Source of the DNA: Bugula neritina
Lineage: Eukaryota > Bryozoa > Gymnolaemata > Cheilostomatida > Bugulidae
DNA: 64,000 nucleotides
NCBI GenBank assembly: GCA_964035545.1
Contig: OZ037765.1
Span: 33,891,504-33,955,503 of the forward strand
Reading direction: 5' to 3'
Shown here: positions 28,578 to 39,508 of the stretch, one piece after another
Position numbering within the stretch: position 1 is the first letter of the stretch
Layout: every line of letters starts with the position of its first letter
Notes under the pieces: generated by a model
What the model was told of the DNA's origin: nothing
The model's input: the letters and a program-made list of their open reading frames with translations, nothing else
Databases searched by the model: none
Made by a program: the position numbers and the translations under genes

Positions 28578-29296
28578 TTTTCAATTTTGAAATGATCTAG
28601 AAGTATATATACAGCGTTCCAGGTAATTAATGGCCCATGTTTACATTTTGTCTATTACATTCCTATAGTGAGTCAAGGCAAGTTGTTTGTACAAGCTGGG
28701 AACCTGTTAGGGAACCTGCTAGATAAATTAATTTTCTAAAACAAACAAGTTTTTGAATTTTGGACACATGTAGATATAACATGTTATTTATTTATTTATT
28801 TGACAGTTTGAGGTTTATCAATTGTATAATTAAAAGATAAAGTGTTTTGCTTTTCTATTTATAGCCAACTGTATTAAATGAGGTAATATTGGTGGGACAG
28901 CAAATGAAAACAGGAAACAGATAATATTGACACCCAGAGATAAAATGGTGGACTTCCTGAAAAGATAAGCCACTGCTGATGGAATACAACTTATATGACT
29001 CTTTCCCTACAGCAGAGGAAGCAAGCTGAATATACTGAAACACATGTTATTAAAATATGCTAATATCACTTTGTATAATTTTCTCATTAGCTAAGTATAT
29101 ATCTAGCCATCACTTTAGTACACTCTGAGAAATACTTTGATCATATTTCAAGCTGAATAAATACTAAACAATGTTGTTGAGCTATGCTAATAATTTCAAA
29201 GAAGGAAACAGAGTGCCAAGAGGAGGCTATAGTTGATACAGTATATTTACTATGTGTATACTCTAAGATAATAATACATCTATCATATACTTGCAG

Positions 29297-29508
29297 ACGA
29301 AAGAAAGCTTCAGGTCTACTTGGAACGGTTGCTAAGAGACAAAAGGAAACAGAGTGCCAAGATGAGGCAGCAGCTGACAGCATTTGAAAATCATCAAGAC
29401 GCTAAAAAGAGGCTGTGGAGCAGAACAGACGAACTTCAGCTCAGTAGACTAAACTTACCACAGATACAGTTGGGGAAGACGACTCTGAAGTCAGTTACAC
29501 TAGAGGAG
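29297..29508 (+). CDS. Unidentified coiled-coil-like protein, penultimate exon
   Basis: A 212-nt exon with acceptor ATATACTTGCAG and donor GGTAAGTAG, entering with two bases (phase 1) and leaving in phase 0. It encodes a charged helical stretch (ERKLQVYLERLLRDKRKQSA, then a Leu-rich tail ending SVTLEE), suggesting a coiled coil. It joins in frame to 29964-30284. A partial, decayed duplicate of its middle (about 29200-29225, sharing GGAAACAGAGTGCCAAGA) lies just upstream. I do not recognise the family. Earlier exons were not identified. Confidence 0.65.
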
Positions 29509-29632
29509 GTAAGTAGTTGAGTTGAGTAGAAACATAATCCAAGGTTTTATATAAGCAAAACTAAACCTTTTGGCATACATTTAGTCTACCGCAAATATGA
29601 TAAGACATCATTGTTGTTTGTAACAGCTTCTT

Positions 29633-29816
29633 GTTACTACTTCCTCTCACTACTTCCTGTAACTACTTCCTGTAACTACTTCTTGTCCCTACTTCCTGCC
29701 ACTACTTCCTGTAACTACTTCCTGTCCCTACTTTCTGTTCCTACTTCTTGTAACTACTTTCTGTAACTACTTCCTGTCACTACTTCCTGTCACTGCTTCC
29801 TCTCACTACTTCCTGT
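29633..29816. repeat. 13-bp minisatellite (CTACTTCCTGTAA) in intron
   Basis: About 14 degenerate units, pyrimidine-rich on the plus strand, within the intron 29509-29963. Confidence 0.9.
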
Positions 29817-29963
29817 GAGAAATTTCTTCTCCTAACTTTGATTTACTTTCTTTATTGTGCTGTAAACAACGTGGTGATAAGAAATGATAATTCTAATATT
29901 GCAAAACATTTTATGAATATATGACTACTACTTCAGTTTACTTTTCTATTCCCTGTTCTACAG

Positions 29964-30284
29964 ATTTACAGAAAGCCTAAGAACCTGAAGACAGCGGAGT
30001 TCACGGTACCTCTGCTGCCAGTGATGGTAGGTGAAGACATGCAGAAGATTGTGGAGTACAACAAGCAGATATTCATTACCAGACTTCCCACAGTAGAGAG
30101 ACTTACAACCAGACAGATGAGGAGGTACAATGGGTACAAGGGTTCTCGTCTGTTAGAAGATAAGAAAGCTCTTCAAGATAAACGATTCAAAAGACTGTCA
30201 GATGCTCTGTCAGAAAGGAAAAGTGCAACAAAAATAAAATCTAGTAAAACTTTCTTTATGACCAGATCTTTGACTTACATGTAA
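29964..30284 (+). CDS. Unidentified coiled-coil-like protein, last exon
   Basis: The acceptor is a pyrimidine tract ending TGTTCTACAG. The frame continues in phase 0 from 29508 and reads IYRKPKNLKTAEFTVPLLPV to a Lys-rich end, stop at 30282-30284. The protein end is basic (KKALQDKRFKRL), with no transmembrane segment. Function unknown. The DNA directly downstream is a palindromic TA-rich repeat, so the polyadenylation site is unclear. Confidence 0.7.
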   Translation: MYRKPKNLKTAEFTVPLLPVMVGEDMQKIVEYNKQIFITRLPTVERLTTRQMRRYNGYKGSRLLEDKKALQDKRFKRLSDALSERKSATKIKSSKTFFMTRSLTYM

Positions 30285-30299
30285 TGTATACTTTATGTT

Positions 30300-30740
30300 A
30301 TAATATTATTATATAATATACTGTGCTGTGTTATGTGATATACTGTGTGTTATATAATATACTGTGTAATATATAATATACTGTGTGTTATATAATATAC
30401 TGTGCTGTGTTATATGATATATTGTGTGTTATATAATATACTGTGTTATATAATATACTGTGTGTTATATAATATACTGTGTATTATATAATAGACAGTA
30501 TATTATATAACACACAGTATATTATATAACACACAGTATATTATATAACACACAGTATATTGTATATTACACAGTATATTATATAATACACAGTATAATA
30601 TACTGTGTATTATATTATTATAATTATAATTATAATTATTAAAATATTATTATATATTATACTCTGTATTATATACGGTGTTTCATATAATATACTGGGT
30701 GTTATATTGTACTTTGTGTTATATAAGACACAGTATATTA
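30300..30740. repeat. Inverted tandem repeats (TTATATAATATACTGTG)
   Basis: About ten units in one orientation (30300-30495), then several in the opposite orientation (30496-30600), then mixed. The whole can fold back on itself. It starts 16 bp after the stop codon of the preceding gene. Confidence 0.85.
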
Positions 30741-32210
30741 TATATAACATACATTCCATTATTTTATAACATGCTGCATTTTATTATGGTATCTATTATG
30801 CAATATGTTGTATGTTACATTGTGTTTATTGCTAAAGAGGCTAAACATATTATTAAGTATTATTATGTTATGTTATACAATATATTATATTTTCCACAGT
30901 ATATGATATATAGTATTATATATTACACAATCTCAGCTTCAGTATTACAATATGAAAATATGTCTTCTAGTTACAAGAATATATTTTTCATTATCTTCAA
31001 TTTACGAATGAGAATAAAATCGGTTGAATTATCACGTGACTTTCGTTATACATAATACTATATACATAATATATTAGTATTACATTACATCAATATAATC
31101 TAATGTGGTATAATAGAATATAGCATTGTATTATGATACATGCTGTCATTGGCTGTGCTTGCTGACACGTATATGCAGTAACTCCTCCCTTGAATATTAA
31201 AAATTAGTAAACCAACTTGAAAAATAAAAAAGTGAAGCCGACTAACTCTCTGTTTGATTCTAATCATAGCTGTGTTTCCACAAACAGTTCAGTGTGCACT
31301 GCGGGCAAAGGAAAAGGCTTCCCAAGCTCGATGTTATTATTGGCAGAGAAAGAAGTTTATTACCTCATTAAATGCTCAACAAAAGATGACTGGAAGCTAT
31401 AACATATTTGAGTTTATCTGATACTGCACCTCCATATAACCAGGTATTTAGAGCCCTGAACAATGTGCAGTCTTCTCATTGTTTTGGTCAACTGTTTGTC
31501 AATCTATCTAGAAAACTATGTATAGTGATCTCCACACTAATTTATTACCACAATGCTCAAAAATTTGACTTAAGGCAATTTGAACATTGAAATTATTACT
31601 ATATATAACCTTACATTAAAACAAACTCAGTTGAACAAGAAAGGTTAGTGGAAACACTGGTTGCTGCTGTTTAAAACTTGCTATGCTCATATTTTCCCCG
31701 ATGTAAAGTTACATAAACAAACAAAATGGCGAGGGAATAAATCTCAAATAACCATATTTTATAGCTGAAAGCTGAACATTCAACTTTATTAATATAAATC
31801 ATACAGAAGATTATAAACTTGGCTACTGATATAAACCAGATGATCTTATAGCAGTTGGAGACACACAAACTAGATATAGTATAAGAGATGATCACCTGAG
31901 ACCTACTAAATGATAGAATCAGTTATTTGACACAGTATAATGATGTGAGATACGTAGTGTATCTGTTGGTTAGTAATTTGAAACATCTGGTTCTATGAGT
32001 AAAATATGGTAAATTAAGCCATTATATGGTAACCAAAACACAGAGTCTTAAGGTAATAATACCATAAAAAGCTAATAAAATACTTTTAGTTGTTACACAG
32101 CAGCAAAATAAAGCAGCAGAATAGAAGTGATTACATAATATTGAATTAAAAACATAATGAAAAGAAAATAAATATCAAATAACCATATTTTAGCTGACAA
32201 CTCAACATCT
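30741..32210. other. Interval with no recognised gene
   Basis: AT-rich. 31735-31806 is a second copy of the 3' flank of LRR gene B (32161-32234; shared CAAATAACCATATTTTA and CAACTTTATTAATAT), so a duplicate 3' end was present without its exon. Otherwise nothing recognised. Confidence 0.5.
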
Positions 32211-32213
32211 AAC

Positions 32214-32219
32214 TTTATT
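32214..32219 (-). terminator. Polyadenylation signal of LRR gene B
   Basis: AATAAA on the minus strand, 46 nt beyond the stop codon at 32265-32267. Confidence 0.6.
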
Positions 32220-32264
32220 AATATGAATCACACAAAACCATATAAAATACTGGTATAAAATTGA

Positions 32265-32544
32265 TTATTTTATACCTTTAGCCAAATGTGTGTAATATTG
32301 TTTTACCGCGTCTACTCCTCTTTTACATACTTCTAGTGGAGGAGATGTGAGAGGAATACATCCGTCAACATTCAGTGTACGAAGTTGAGTTAGCTGTAGT
32401 ATCTCAGGATCTAAGGATGTCATGGATCTATTATCAGATATATCCAGTATCTGCAGATTACTCAGTGTGTACACAGGAGATGGTAAACTGGTGAAGTTAT
32501 TTGATGATATGTCCAGATTCTCCAACTTCTGCAATTTCTGCATG
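32265..32544 (-). CDS. LRR gene B, last exon (three LRRs and C-terminal cap)
   Basis: The exon enters in phase 2 after an AG (32546-32545), the same phase as all cassette exons, and ends at a stop at 32267-32265 (280 nt). Its three LRRs start KLENLDISSNNFTSLPSPVY and are less like the cassettes. They end in SPPLEVCKRGVDAVKQYY, the kind of C-terminal LRR cap (PPxxVCxxG) known from intracellular LRR proteins such as MFHAS1/Roco and LRSAM1-like families. No kinase, Roc, TIR or transmembrane region follows, so gene B ends as an LRR protein without a visible effector domain. An AATAAA lies 46 nt downstream. Confidence 0.8.
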
Positions 32545-34236
32545 CTAGTGAATAAAATATACAGTTCTATATAGAATGTAGAAAAGAATGCTAGGTAATT
32601 TCACATGAGCATCTTATTGGGCAATTGGTGAAGGTGGACAGTTACTCCTAACTCTCTATTGCATGTGAAGGCTTTCATCTTATTGACATGACATTATAAA
32701 AGGCAATTTCCATAGCCTAGTTGGCAACCTCAGAAATCAGTACTAGGTTCTTATATGTAAGTGTTCTTAACCAGAATAAGCAACAAATATAAATTATATA
32801 TCAATACTTTCATACAGAAATATTAAAGATTAATAAATGCACTTTCCATGTTGAATGATAATGTCAATTGTTAATTGTCAATAACATTGTTAATAAATTT
32901 ATATAAGTTTTAAAGTGTTGATATAATTAAGAAAAGTGTCTGTGGTCTTTTCATAAACTGCTTTGGTAAACATCACAAAAATATATAGAGGCCTAGATAA
33001 TTATTTAAAGATATGGCAGAATTTTTCACATAAAAATATAGGTATGTTTTATAGTTTCACTGTTTCATCCGTTAACCTAATATAATATTCGCATCTTAGT
33101 AAGCATTGCCTTTATAGACCATATCCTAACTGCACACACTGCAAATAGTCAGTTTATAGCCTGCTAGCCTATTATAGCTGGGCAGAAAACAATACTCAAC
33201 TAATAATTGAATGAGATTTGGCATTATCTACATTATGAGGAATAAAAATGGTTGAGTTCGCTAACATAATCCAGCTAGATTTACTAACATAACTGCCCAA
33301 AGAGAAACCTTGAACAATATAGTAGTGCATATGGGACAAGTAGAACAGCTCAGCCAACCAACACTCCACAACAACTAGTGGAGTTGAGTCACCACTCAAT
33401 GCAAAGTTACACTTTCTACTGATAGCTGGTCTAAAGTTATGTTTAAACCTCTGCTGAAAAAAGTGCCGAATTTCAGTTAATAACACTTGTCCTAGTACCC
33501 CTTTATAGTCAAACTGAAACTCGGTGAAATCATATTGATGCAGAAAATTAATTTCTAAAAGTGAAATCTGACTCGCCTAATCGCTATTTGATGCCCTTTG
33601 AAAACATAGTGAATTAGTAAAGTTGACAGCATAATAGCAATAATTGAGAAGGAGTAAATAATTATCAACATATAAGCACATCATCTAATCGACAAAGTCA
33701 TAATTAAGGAGTTATTACTCATTTTTCACTATTATTCTGAACTATGCCGATTAAGTTATCGCAGTACAAAAATTTTGACGAATGGCTAATTTTACAATGC
33801 AATGCAACTCGGGGAAATTTCAACTCTACCAAATTGAATTTCTGACTGAAATTCGTGAAGGTATAAGTGCAACTTTAGATCAGATAGCTGTGACATAATA
33901 TATATCCTTAGAGTAAACAGGTATTAGTACTGTACACTCAGTAAGCTACAAACTCTGTAGCTGTCAACCAATAGAAATATTGTCTCCTTAACCAATGACA
34001 ATGCAAGTCACTTTCATAATTCAATCACAGCTAAACACAAACTGAAAAGTATACACTGAAACAACCGAATTGATCAGACATCATGAAAACTGCAATGATG
34101 CCAACTAGGCAACTGTAGTGTGATGAAAACTCAGGCACTCACTGTATTCAAGGCACTGACTGTACTAGTGTTACAAATAGCCCAGAGTGTTATTTGACAC
34201 TTGTTAATCTGGACAGTTAATAATGCGATACTCAAC
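32545..34236. other. Last intron of LRR gene B, no recognised content
   Basis: About 1.7 kb of AT-rich sequence. Short open frames are present but none has a recognisable domain or splice context. Confidence 0.5.
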
Positions 34237-34715
34237 TAATGCCTAATTCTAATTTGCTGCCGACAATGGCATGATTGCAAGTGTTGCGCAACTATATAAT
34301 GTAGACTCTGTGCCCCCCAGACATGGATAGTAACGCTGCCTAGCATAGTCTAGATTAGTAGTTAGTTATACTTGCGTACTTTTTCTCTTCACGAAGTAAC
34401 TTTTATGTGAGGATTATTGTAATAAATAAACTAACGGAGTATACACTCAAGTGGATTATAATATCTCAGCATGCTCTAACTCTCATGCACAAAGAGTACA
34501 TGTTCGAGCAGTAATTTTCAAATACCCACAACCCAATTTATACTGCAGTATAAATCCACAACAGTGGTAGCAGCGATGAGATAGTTTGAAATAGATACTC
34601 TCCATAAGAGAGGAAGAGACTAGAGCATGGCTGGTGAAGACGACAGAGAGACAGCTTGTCCGGAGCCAGTAGAATACAAACAACACAATTTATACTGCAG
34701 TATAAATTTACAACT
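34237..34715 (+). mobile_element. Deleted LTR retrotransposon relic
   Basis: An LTR-like unit with TATATAA (about 34292) and AATAAATAAA (about 34418) ends at TATACTGCAGTATAAATCCA. GTGGTAGCAGCGATGAG follows, matching the primer-binding-site pattern of the other gypsy elements, then an ATG at 34627 (MAGEDDRETACPEPVEYK) like a Gag start. After about 50 codons a second copy of the LTR end (TTTATACTGCAGTATAAA) appears and intron sequence resumes. It is an internally deleted element in gene B. The left boundary is uncertain. Confidence 0.5.
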
Positions 34716-34808
34716 GTAAAATCCTTTGCTATGTATACAGACAGTTGCTGAGTTACTGATAAGATATATATATTACAGTATCATTCTACACTATAATATA
34801 TTACACAC

Positions 34809-34952
34809 CTGTTTGGTAGATGTGACAGTAGACAGTCCTCCATGTTCAACACTCCCAATGATAGTAAGGATGTGAATATATTGTCAGGTAGATTTCCACG
34901 TAGGTTATTCTTTGATATATTCAATACCTTAAGATTCTTCAGTGAAGACATG
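34809..34952 (-). CDS. LRR gene B, double-LRR cassette exon
   Basis: 144 nt, phase 2-2, TTACAG acceptor and donor GTGTGT. Variable strands: LNISKNNL and LNMEDCLL. It differs from most cassettes in RGNLPDNI and SHLPN. It is the last cassette before the terminal exon. Confidence 0.85.
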
Positions 34953-35368
34953 CTGTAACATAACATACAGGCATGTACTCATGTGTCATTATCAGCATAT
35001 AATATACATAAATTCATAAGACTTGGTACATATTTATTAACCTAACTATTATAACATACAATACATCAACAGATGTAGTATTATTATAGCCTGAGTTTTT
35101 AAAGATTTGATTAGAAAAAAGATAACTCTAATAAACAAAGAAAGTAGTTTCTTATGCAGCTGACAATTTGTAGACTAAGAACTGACTAAGTTGAAAAGTC
35201 AGTTAGCCAGCGTTTTTAGTAAAGTTTTAAATAAATTGAAATTTCAACCACGATCCTCAGCAAGTGTTATCTGTAGAAACCTTTGCTATGTATGTAGATA
35301 GTTGCTGAGTTACTGATGAGCTATTATATATATTACAGTATCATTCTATGCTATAATATAATACACAC

Positions 35369-35512
35369 CTGTTTGGTAGAGTTGGTAGTTTACAGCGGGT
35401 CATGTCCAACTCTCTCAATGATAGTAAGGATGTGAATATATTGTCAGGTAGACCATCAGATAAGTTATTCTCCCACATCTCCAATACCTCAAGATTCTTC
35501 AGTGAAAATATG
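35369..35512 (-). CDS. LRR gene B, double-LRR cassette exon
   Basis: 144 nt, phase 2-2. Variable strands: LEMWENNL and LDMTRCKL. Only 416 bp of intron separate it from 34809-34952; the intron shares the CTTTGCTATGTATG and GTTGCTGAGTTACTGATG stretches with other cassette introns. Confidence 0.85.
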
Positions 35513-35655
35513 CTGTAACATAACATTCAGGTATGGAAACATTTTGTATTTATCAGCATCACCATGATGACATACAATACATCAACACATGTAGTATTTA
35601 TATAGTCTGAGTTTGTTGAGGTTTCCTAAAACTAATATAATACACTATATGCTAG

Positions 35656-35870
<215 letters not shown>

Positions 35871-36381
35871 GTTTGCGCCCGCGCAAATAATGAACAGAGG
35901 GCTGGTGGAATGGAGGCAAACTAATCCAATAAGGAATAGAAAAGGCTCTAGCATACCCTACAAGTTGATGAATTATAGACTGAGAACTAATTGGCCTACC
36001 TAAATCTAAAGTAGCCAGTTAGATGTGATGACTGATAGAGTTTTTAGTGAGATTTAGAATGAGTTCTGTGAGAGTTTGGTTTGAGTTGGTTTGGTTGGTT
36101 GAGTTGACAGCTTTGATTAGATTGGGAGAAATATAACTCTAATAAACACAGAAAGTAGCTTCGTGTTTAGCTGGCAAATCATGGACTGAAAAGTGATTAA
36201 GTTGAAAAGCCAGTTAGCAAGTGTTCTGGTAGAGTTTTGAATAAATTGAAACCCCAACAACCTATCTTAAACTTAAGTGTTAACTGTGGAAACCTCTGCT
36301 ATGCATACAGGCAGTTGCTGAGTTACTGATGAGATATTCTATTTATTACAGTACCATTTTACACTATAATATAATACACAC

Positions 36382-36525
36382 CTGCTTGGTAGAGTTGGCA
36401 GTTTACAGTCCATCATATGCAACTTTCTCAATGATAGTAAGGATGTGAATATATTGTCAGGTAGACCTTCAGATAGATTGTTCCCTGTTATACTCAATAC
36501 CTCGAGAATATTCCCTGGGGATATG
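36382..36525 (-). CDS. LRR gene B, double-LRR cassette exon (most diverged start)
   Basis: 144 nt, phase 2-2. The normal SSLKNLEVL is SPGNILEVL here. Variable strands: LSITGNNL and LHMMDCKL; it ends LPS rather than LPN. The frame is intact. Confidence 0.82.
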
Positions 36526-36832
36526 CTGTAACATGACATATCTGTAAAACAATGCTGTCTTTGGGAGAATATAAATTAGTAGATAAAATTAACGTGAGCA
36601 TTATTTATTTATTTAACATACAATACATCAACAAAGTAAGTAGTATCTTATGCCGCTGATATGCTGGCAAATCGTGGACTGAGAACTGACTAAGTTTAAA
36701 GTCAGTTAACAAGTGTTTTAGGAAAGTTTTAAATAAGTTGAAATCTCAACAGAATAACCTCAACTCTAATGTTGACTGTAGAAACCTAATTTGCTATGTA
36801 TGCAGACATTTACAGAGTTACTGATGAGATAT

Positions 36833-37144
36833 TGTAGTGGGGAGTGTAACATGTTTTCCCACATGCTCCCCAGCCAATTAGATATCTGACACATGATACC
36901 CCCAGCGATGCGCAGAGGGCGCCGGACTGTGTTAGCAGCCATATTAGTGAGAGTGTGATAGCTAGTTAGTGTAAGATAGATGTATATTTTTACCCGTGAT
37001 ACTGGATGTATCGTTTTGCTACTACTTTTATTGTGTATAAATAAATCATTCATTCCTGTTACAAGCCGTGATATTATTGAAAGATAATATAAAGATATTG
37101 CTCGCTAGAAGCCCACAAAACTAGTAATTACTAAAATTACAACA
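36833..37144 (+). repeat. 5' LTR of gypsy element 2
   Basis: 312 bp with an ATAAATAAATCATTC polyadenylation-like stretch near 37036. The primer-binding site GTGGTGGCAGTGGTGGGA follows at 37145. Confidence 0.92.
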
Positions 37145-37198
37145 GTGGTGGCAGTGGTGGGATGTTCTAGTTCGAGACAATGAAAGGACATTAGAATC

Positions 37199-38020
37199 AT
37201 GGCAGAAGGAACAGCTCCAAATATGGAAGGTGAGCGAGATACTGTTATAGCCCCTGAAAGGCTGTTCCAGCCAGGAGAGGAGGCATATAGGTATAGACTA
37301 GAAGCTCCCGTCTTTACGGGCCTAGAAGATGTTGAACAATTTATTCAAGAATTCAACGAAGTCATGGCCATCGCTCAATGGCCACCACGAGTAGCCCTAA
37401 CTCAACTACGGATGGCGCTGACGGAGCAAGCCAAGCCGTGCGGACTGGGCTTCAGTGTAAACGGAATCTTTGCTGCGCTTCGAGCCCGTTTTGGCATCTC
37501 TGCTGTGGACGCCATGGGCCTGTTTACAAAGGTTGCACCAAGAAGTGCGCACACCACTACAGGATCATGCTACCCTAGTGAAGAGACTGGCACAGATCGC
37601 GTACAGCGACTTGCCAGAAACACACCGGGAACACTACACCTATGACGCCTTTGTACAGTCCCTCAATGATTTGGGTCTCCACCACCAGCTTCAGGCAAGA
37701 GGGGTGACTATGATAGAGGATGCACTGCATGAAGGTGAGGCCTATATCTTGGCCAAACAATTCCATCGAGCCCAAGTGAGCTCCCAACAAATCACTATGG
37801 GACCGGACCATCCAGTTCAAGTGGCTGCCGCCACCACCACCCTTTCTCTTGAAGCGGAGGTGGACCGCATGATAGCCATGTTGGAACAGTTGGTGGCGGT
37901 CCTAGCCCGTGCCAACCCCACAGAACCCACCCAAGGACCTTTGAGGCCGAGGGTAGAGGTTCCGAGGCCAGCTGCCTAATGTTGGAGATGCGGCACACGA
38001 GGATATCTCCGCTCGAGTTG
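37199..38020 (+). pseudogene. Gag of gypsy element 2 (frameshifted)
   Basis: Starts MAEGTAPNMEGERD and keeps frame through the capsid-like FIQEFNEVMAIAQWPPRVA, then a frameshift near 37500-37560 moves the rest to another frame. A stop at 37977-37979 precedes the zinc knuckle by one codon. In the knuckle (CWRCGTRGYLRSSC) the expected His is Tyr. Confidence 0.8.
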
Positions 38021-38399
38021 CCCACAATCTGGGAAACGGCTAAACTTCCACGGCCCGTGGACGCCTCCAAACCCCGCGGGCTGAAAATGAAGGGACCACA
38101 AGGTGGATACCGCAGGGCGTCCGTACGGACACCGCGGTTTACCCCCTACGAGTGGCAGACACACCGTCAGACCAGTCGACCAGAGCGGCGACCGGAACCA
38201 TTCACACTGCCTCTCGCTAAACGCTTCAGCCGGCTACCAGAGATGGAGCCGGCTGGCGAGGTTCATCCGGACATCGGAGGGAACCAATCGCCCCTCCGCG
38301 AAAAAATCCTCGCTCTAAGAAGCTCCGCAAACCGCGGGCCAAACTGGCACGGCTCCACCAGGCCGAGACCGAGCACGCTGGGGGAGTAAGGGTACAACC

Positions 38400-39508
38400 A
38401 CACGGAGATAGCTATTACTTACCAGGAAAGGTGGCTGGCAGGTCTGTCACTTTCCTGTTAGACTCCGGGTGTACCACGAATCTCCTCAGCCGTCGGGTCT
38501 TTGATGTTCTTCCCCCCCAAGGAGAGGAGGGAATTAGCTCCCTGTACCGGGGAACCTGGCACCCTTGCAGACGGGTCGCGTATCCCATTCTACAGTATTA
38601 TAGAGCTGACTGGACGCGCCCGCGACCAGGCCATCCAGGAAACCTTCGTCATCAGCCAACTAGAGGAGGATGCTATACTAAGGATGCCATTCTTGAAGCG
38701 ACATGGTTGCCGCATTGACTTTAACAAGTCAGCCATACTGATGGCCGGCAAGGAGCTCACCTGTGTCGACAATTCTGGCCGTCCCCTAGTGGGAGGCGTG
38801 CAGGTAGTACGGAACTCTACAATACCAGGCCGCTCCAGGGCTACCATTCACTGTAGAGTGAACAATAGCCAGATCTCTGGGTTGGGAGTTGTCGAAGGTG
38901 CGCACGCAAGAATCCAACTCGCCAGTAGTTTTAACCGGCTGACTGAACGAGGAAAGATCTTGGTGCAGTGTGTCAACCCCTTCTCAGAGGCGGTAAAACT
39001 ATCGTCAGGGTCCATACTGGACCGTTTCCATTCCGTTCAGGAAAAGGATATAGGGCCGTCGCTGGGAGATGCGACGGAAGGTCCCCAACAGCGCCCGTCA
39101 CAAGGGCGGGGGACCGTCCCGCTACACATCCAAGAGTTGTACAAGATGGCCTGTGATGGCTGCGCAAGCAACGGGGAGCGCCAGGCTATAGCCATGTTGC
39201 TATGCGAGTGCAACGACGTGTTCAGCAGCGGAGACCATGACGTGGGCCTGACTAGAGCCGTCCGTCATGAGATACCGCTGGCTGCGGGGACTGTCCCTAT
39301 CCGGCAACCCACGAGGAAGTTGGGGCAGGAAAAGGAGAAGGAGGTCAGCCGACAAGTCCGGGATCTTTTGGACCGCGGCCTCATAGAGCCAGCACATAGT
39401 GCATGGAGCTCGCCGGTCGTCCTGGTCCGAAAGAAAGATGGCAGTTGGCGGTTCTGTGTGGATTACCGCAAACTGAATAGCGTGACCATACAGGACGCCT
39501 ACCCTTAA
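38400..39508 (+). pseudogene. Protease and start of RT, gypsy element 2
   Basis: The active site LLDSGCTTNLL is in one frame; a C-run at 38511-38517 causes a frameshift, and from 38501 a frame continues through the protease end into pol (LVRKKDGSWRFCVDYRKLNS) without the protease/pol frame change seen in element 1. A stop replaces the expected codon in DAYP-L-PR at 39506-39508. Confidence 0.8.
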
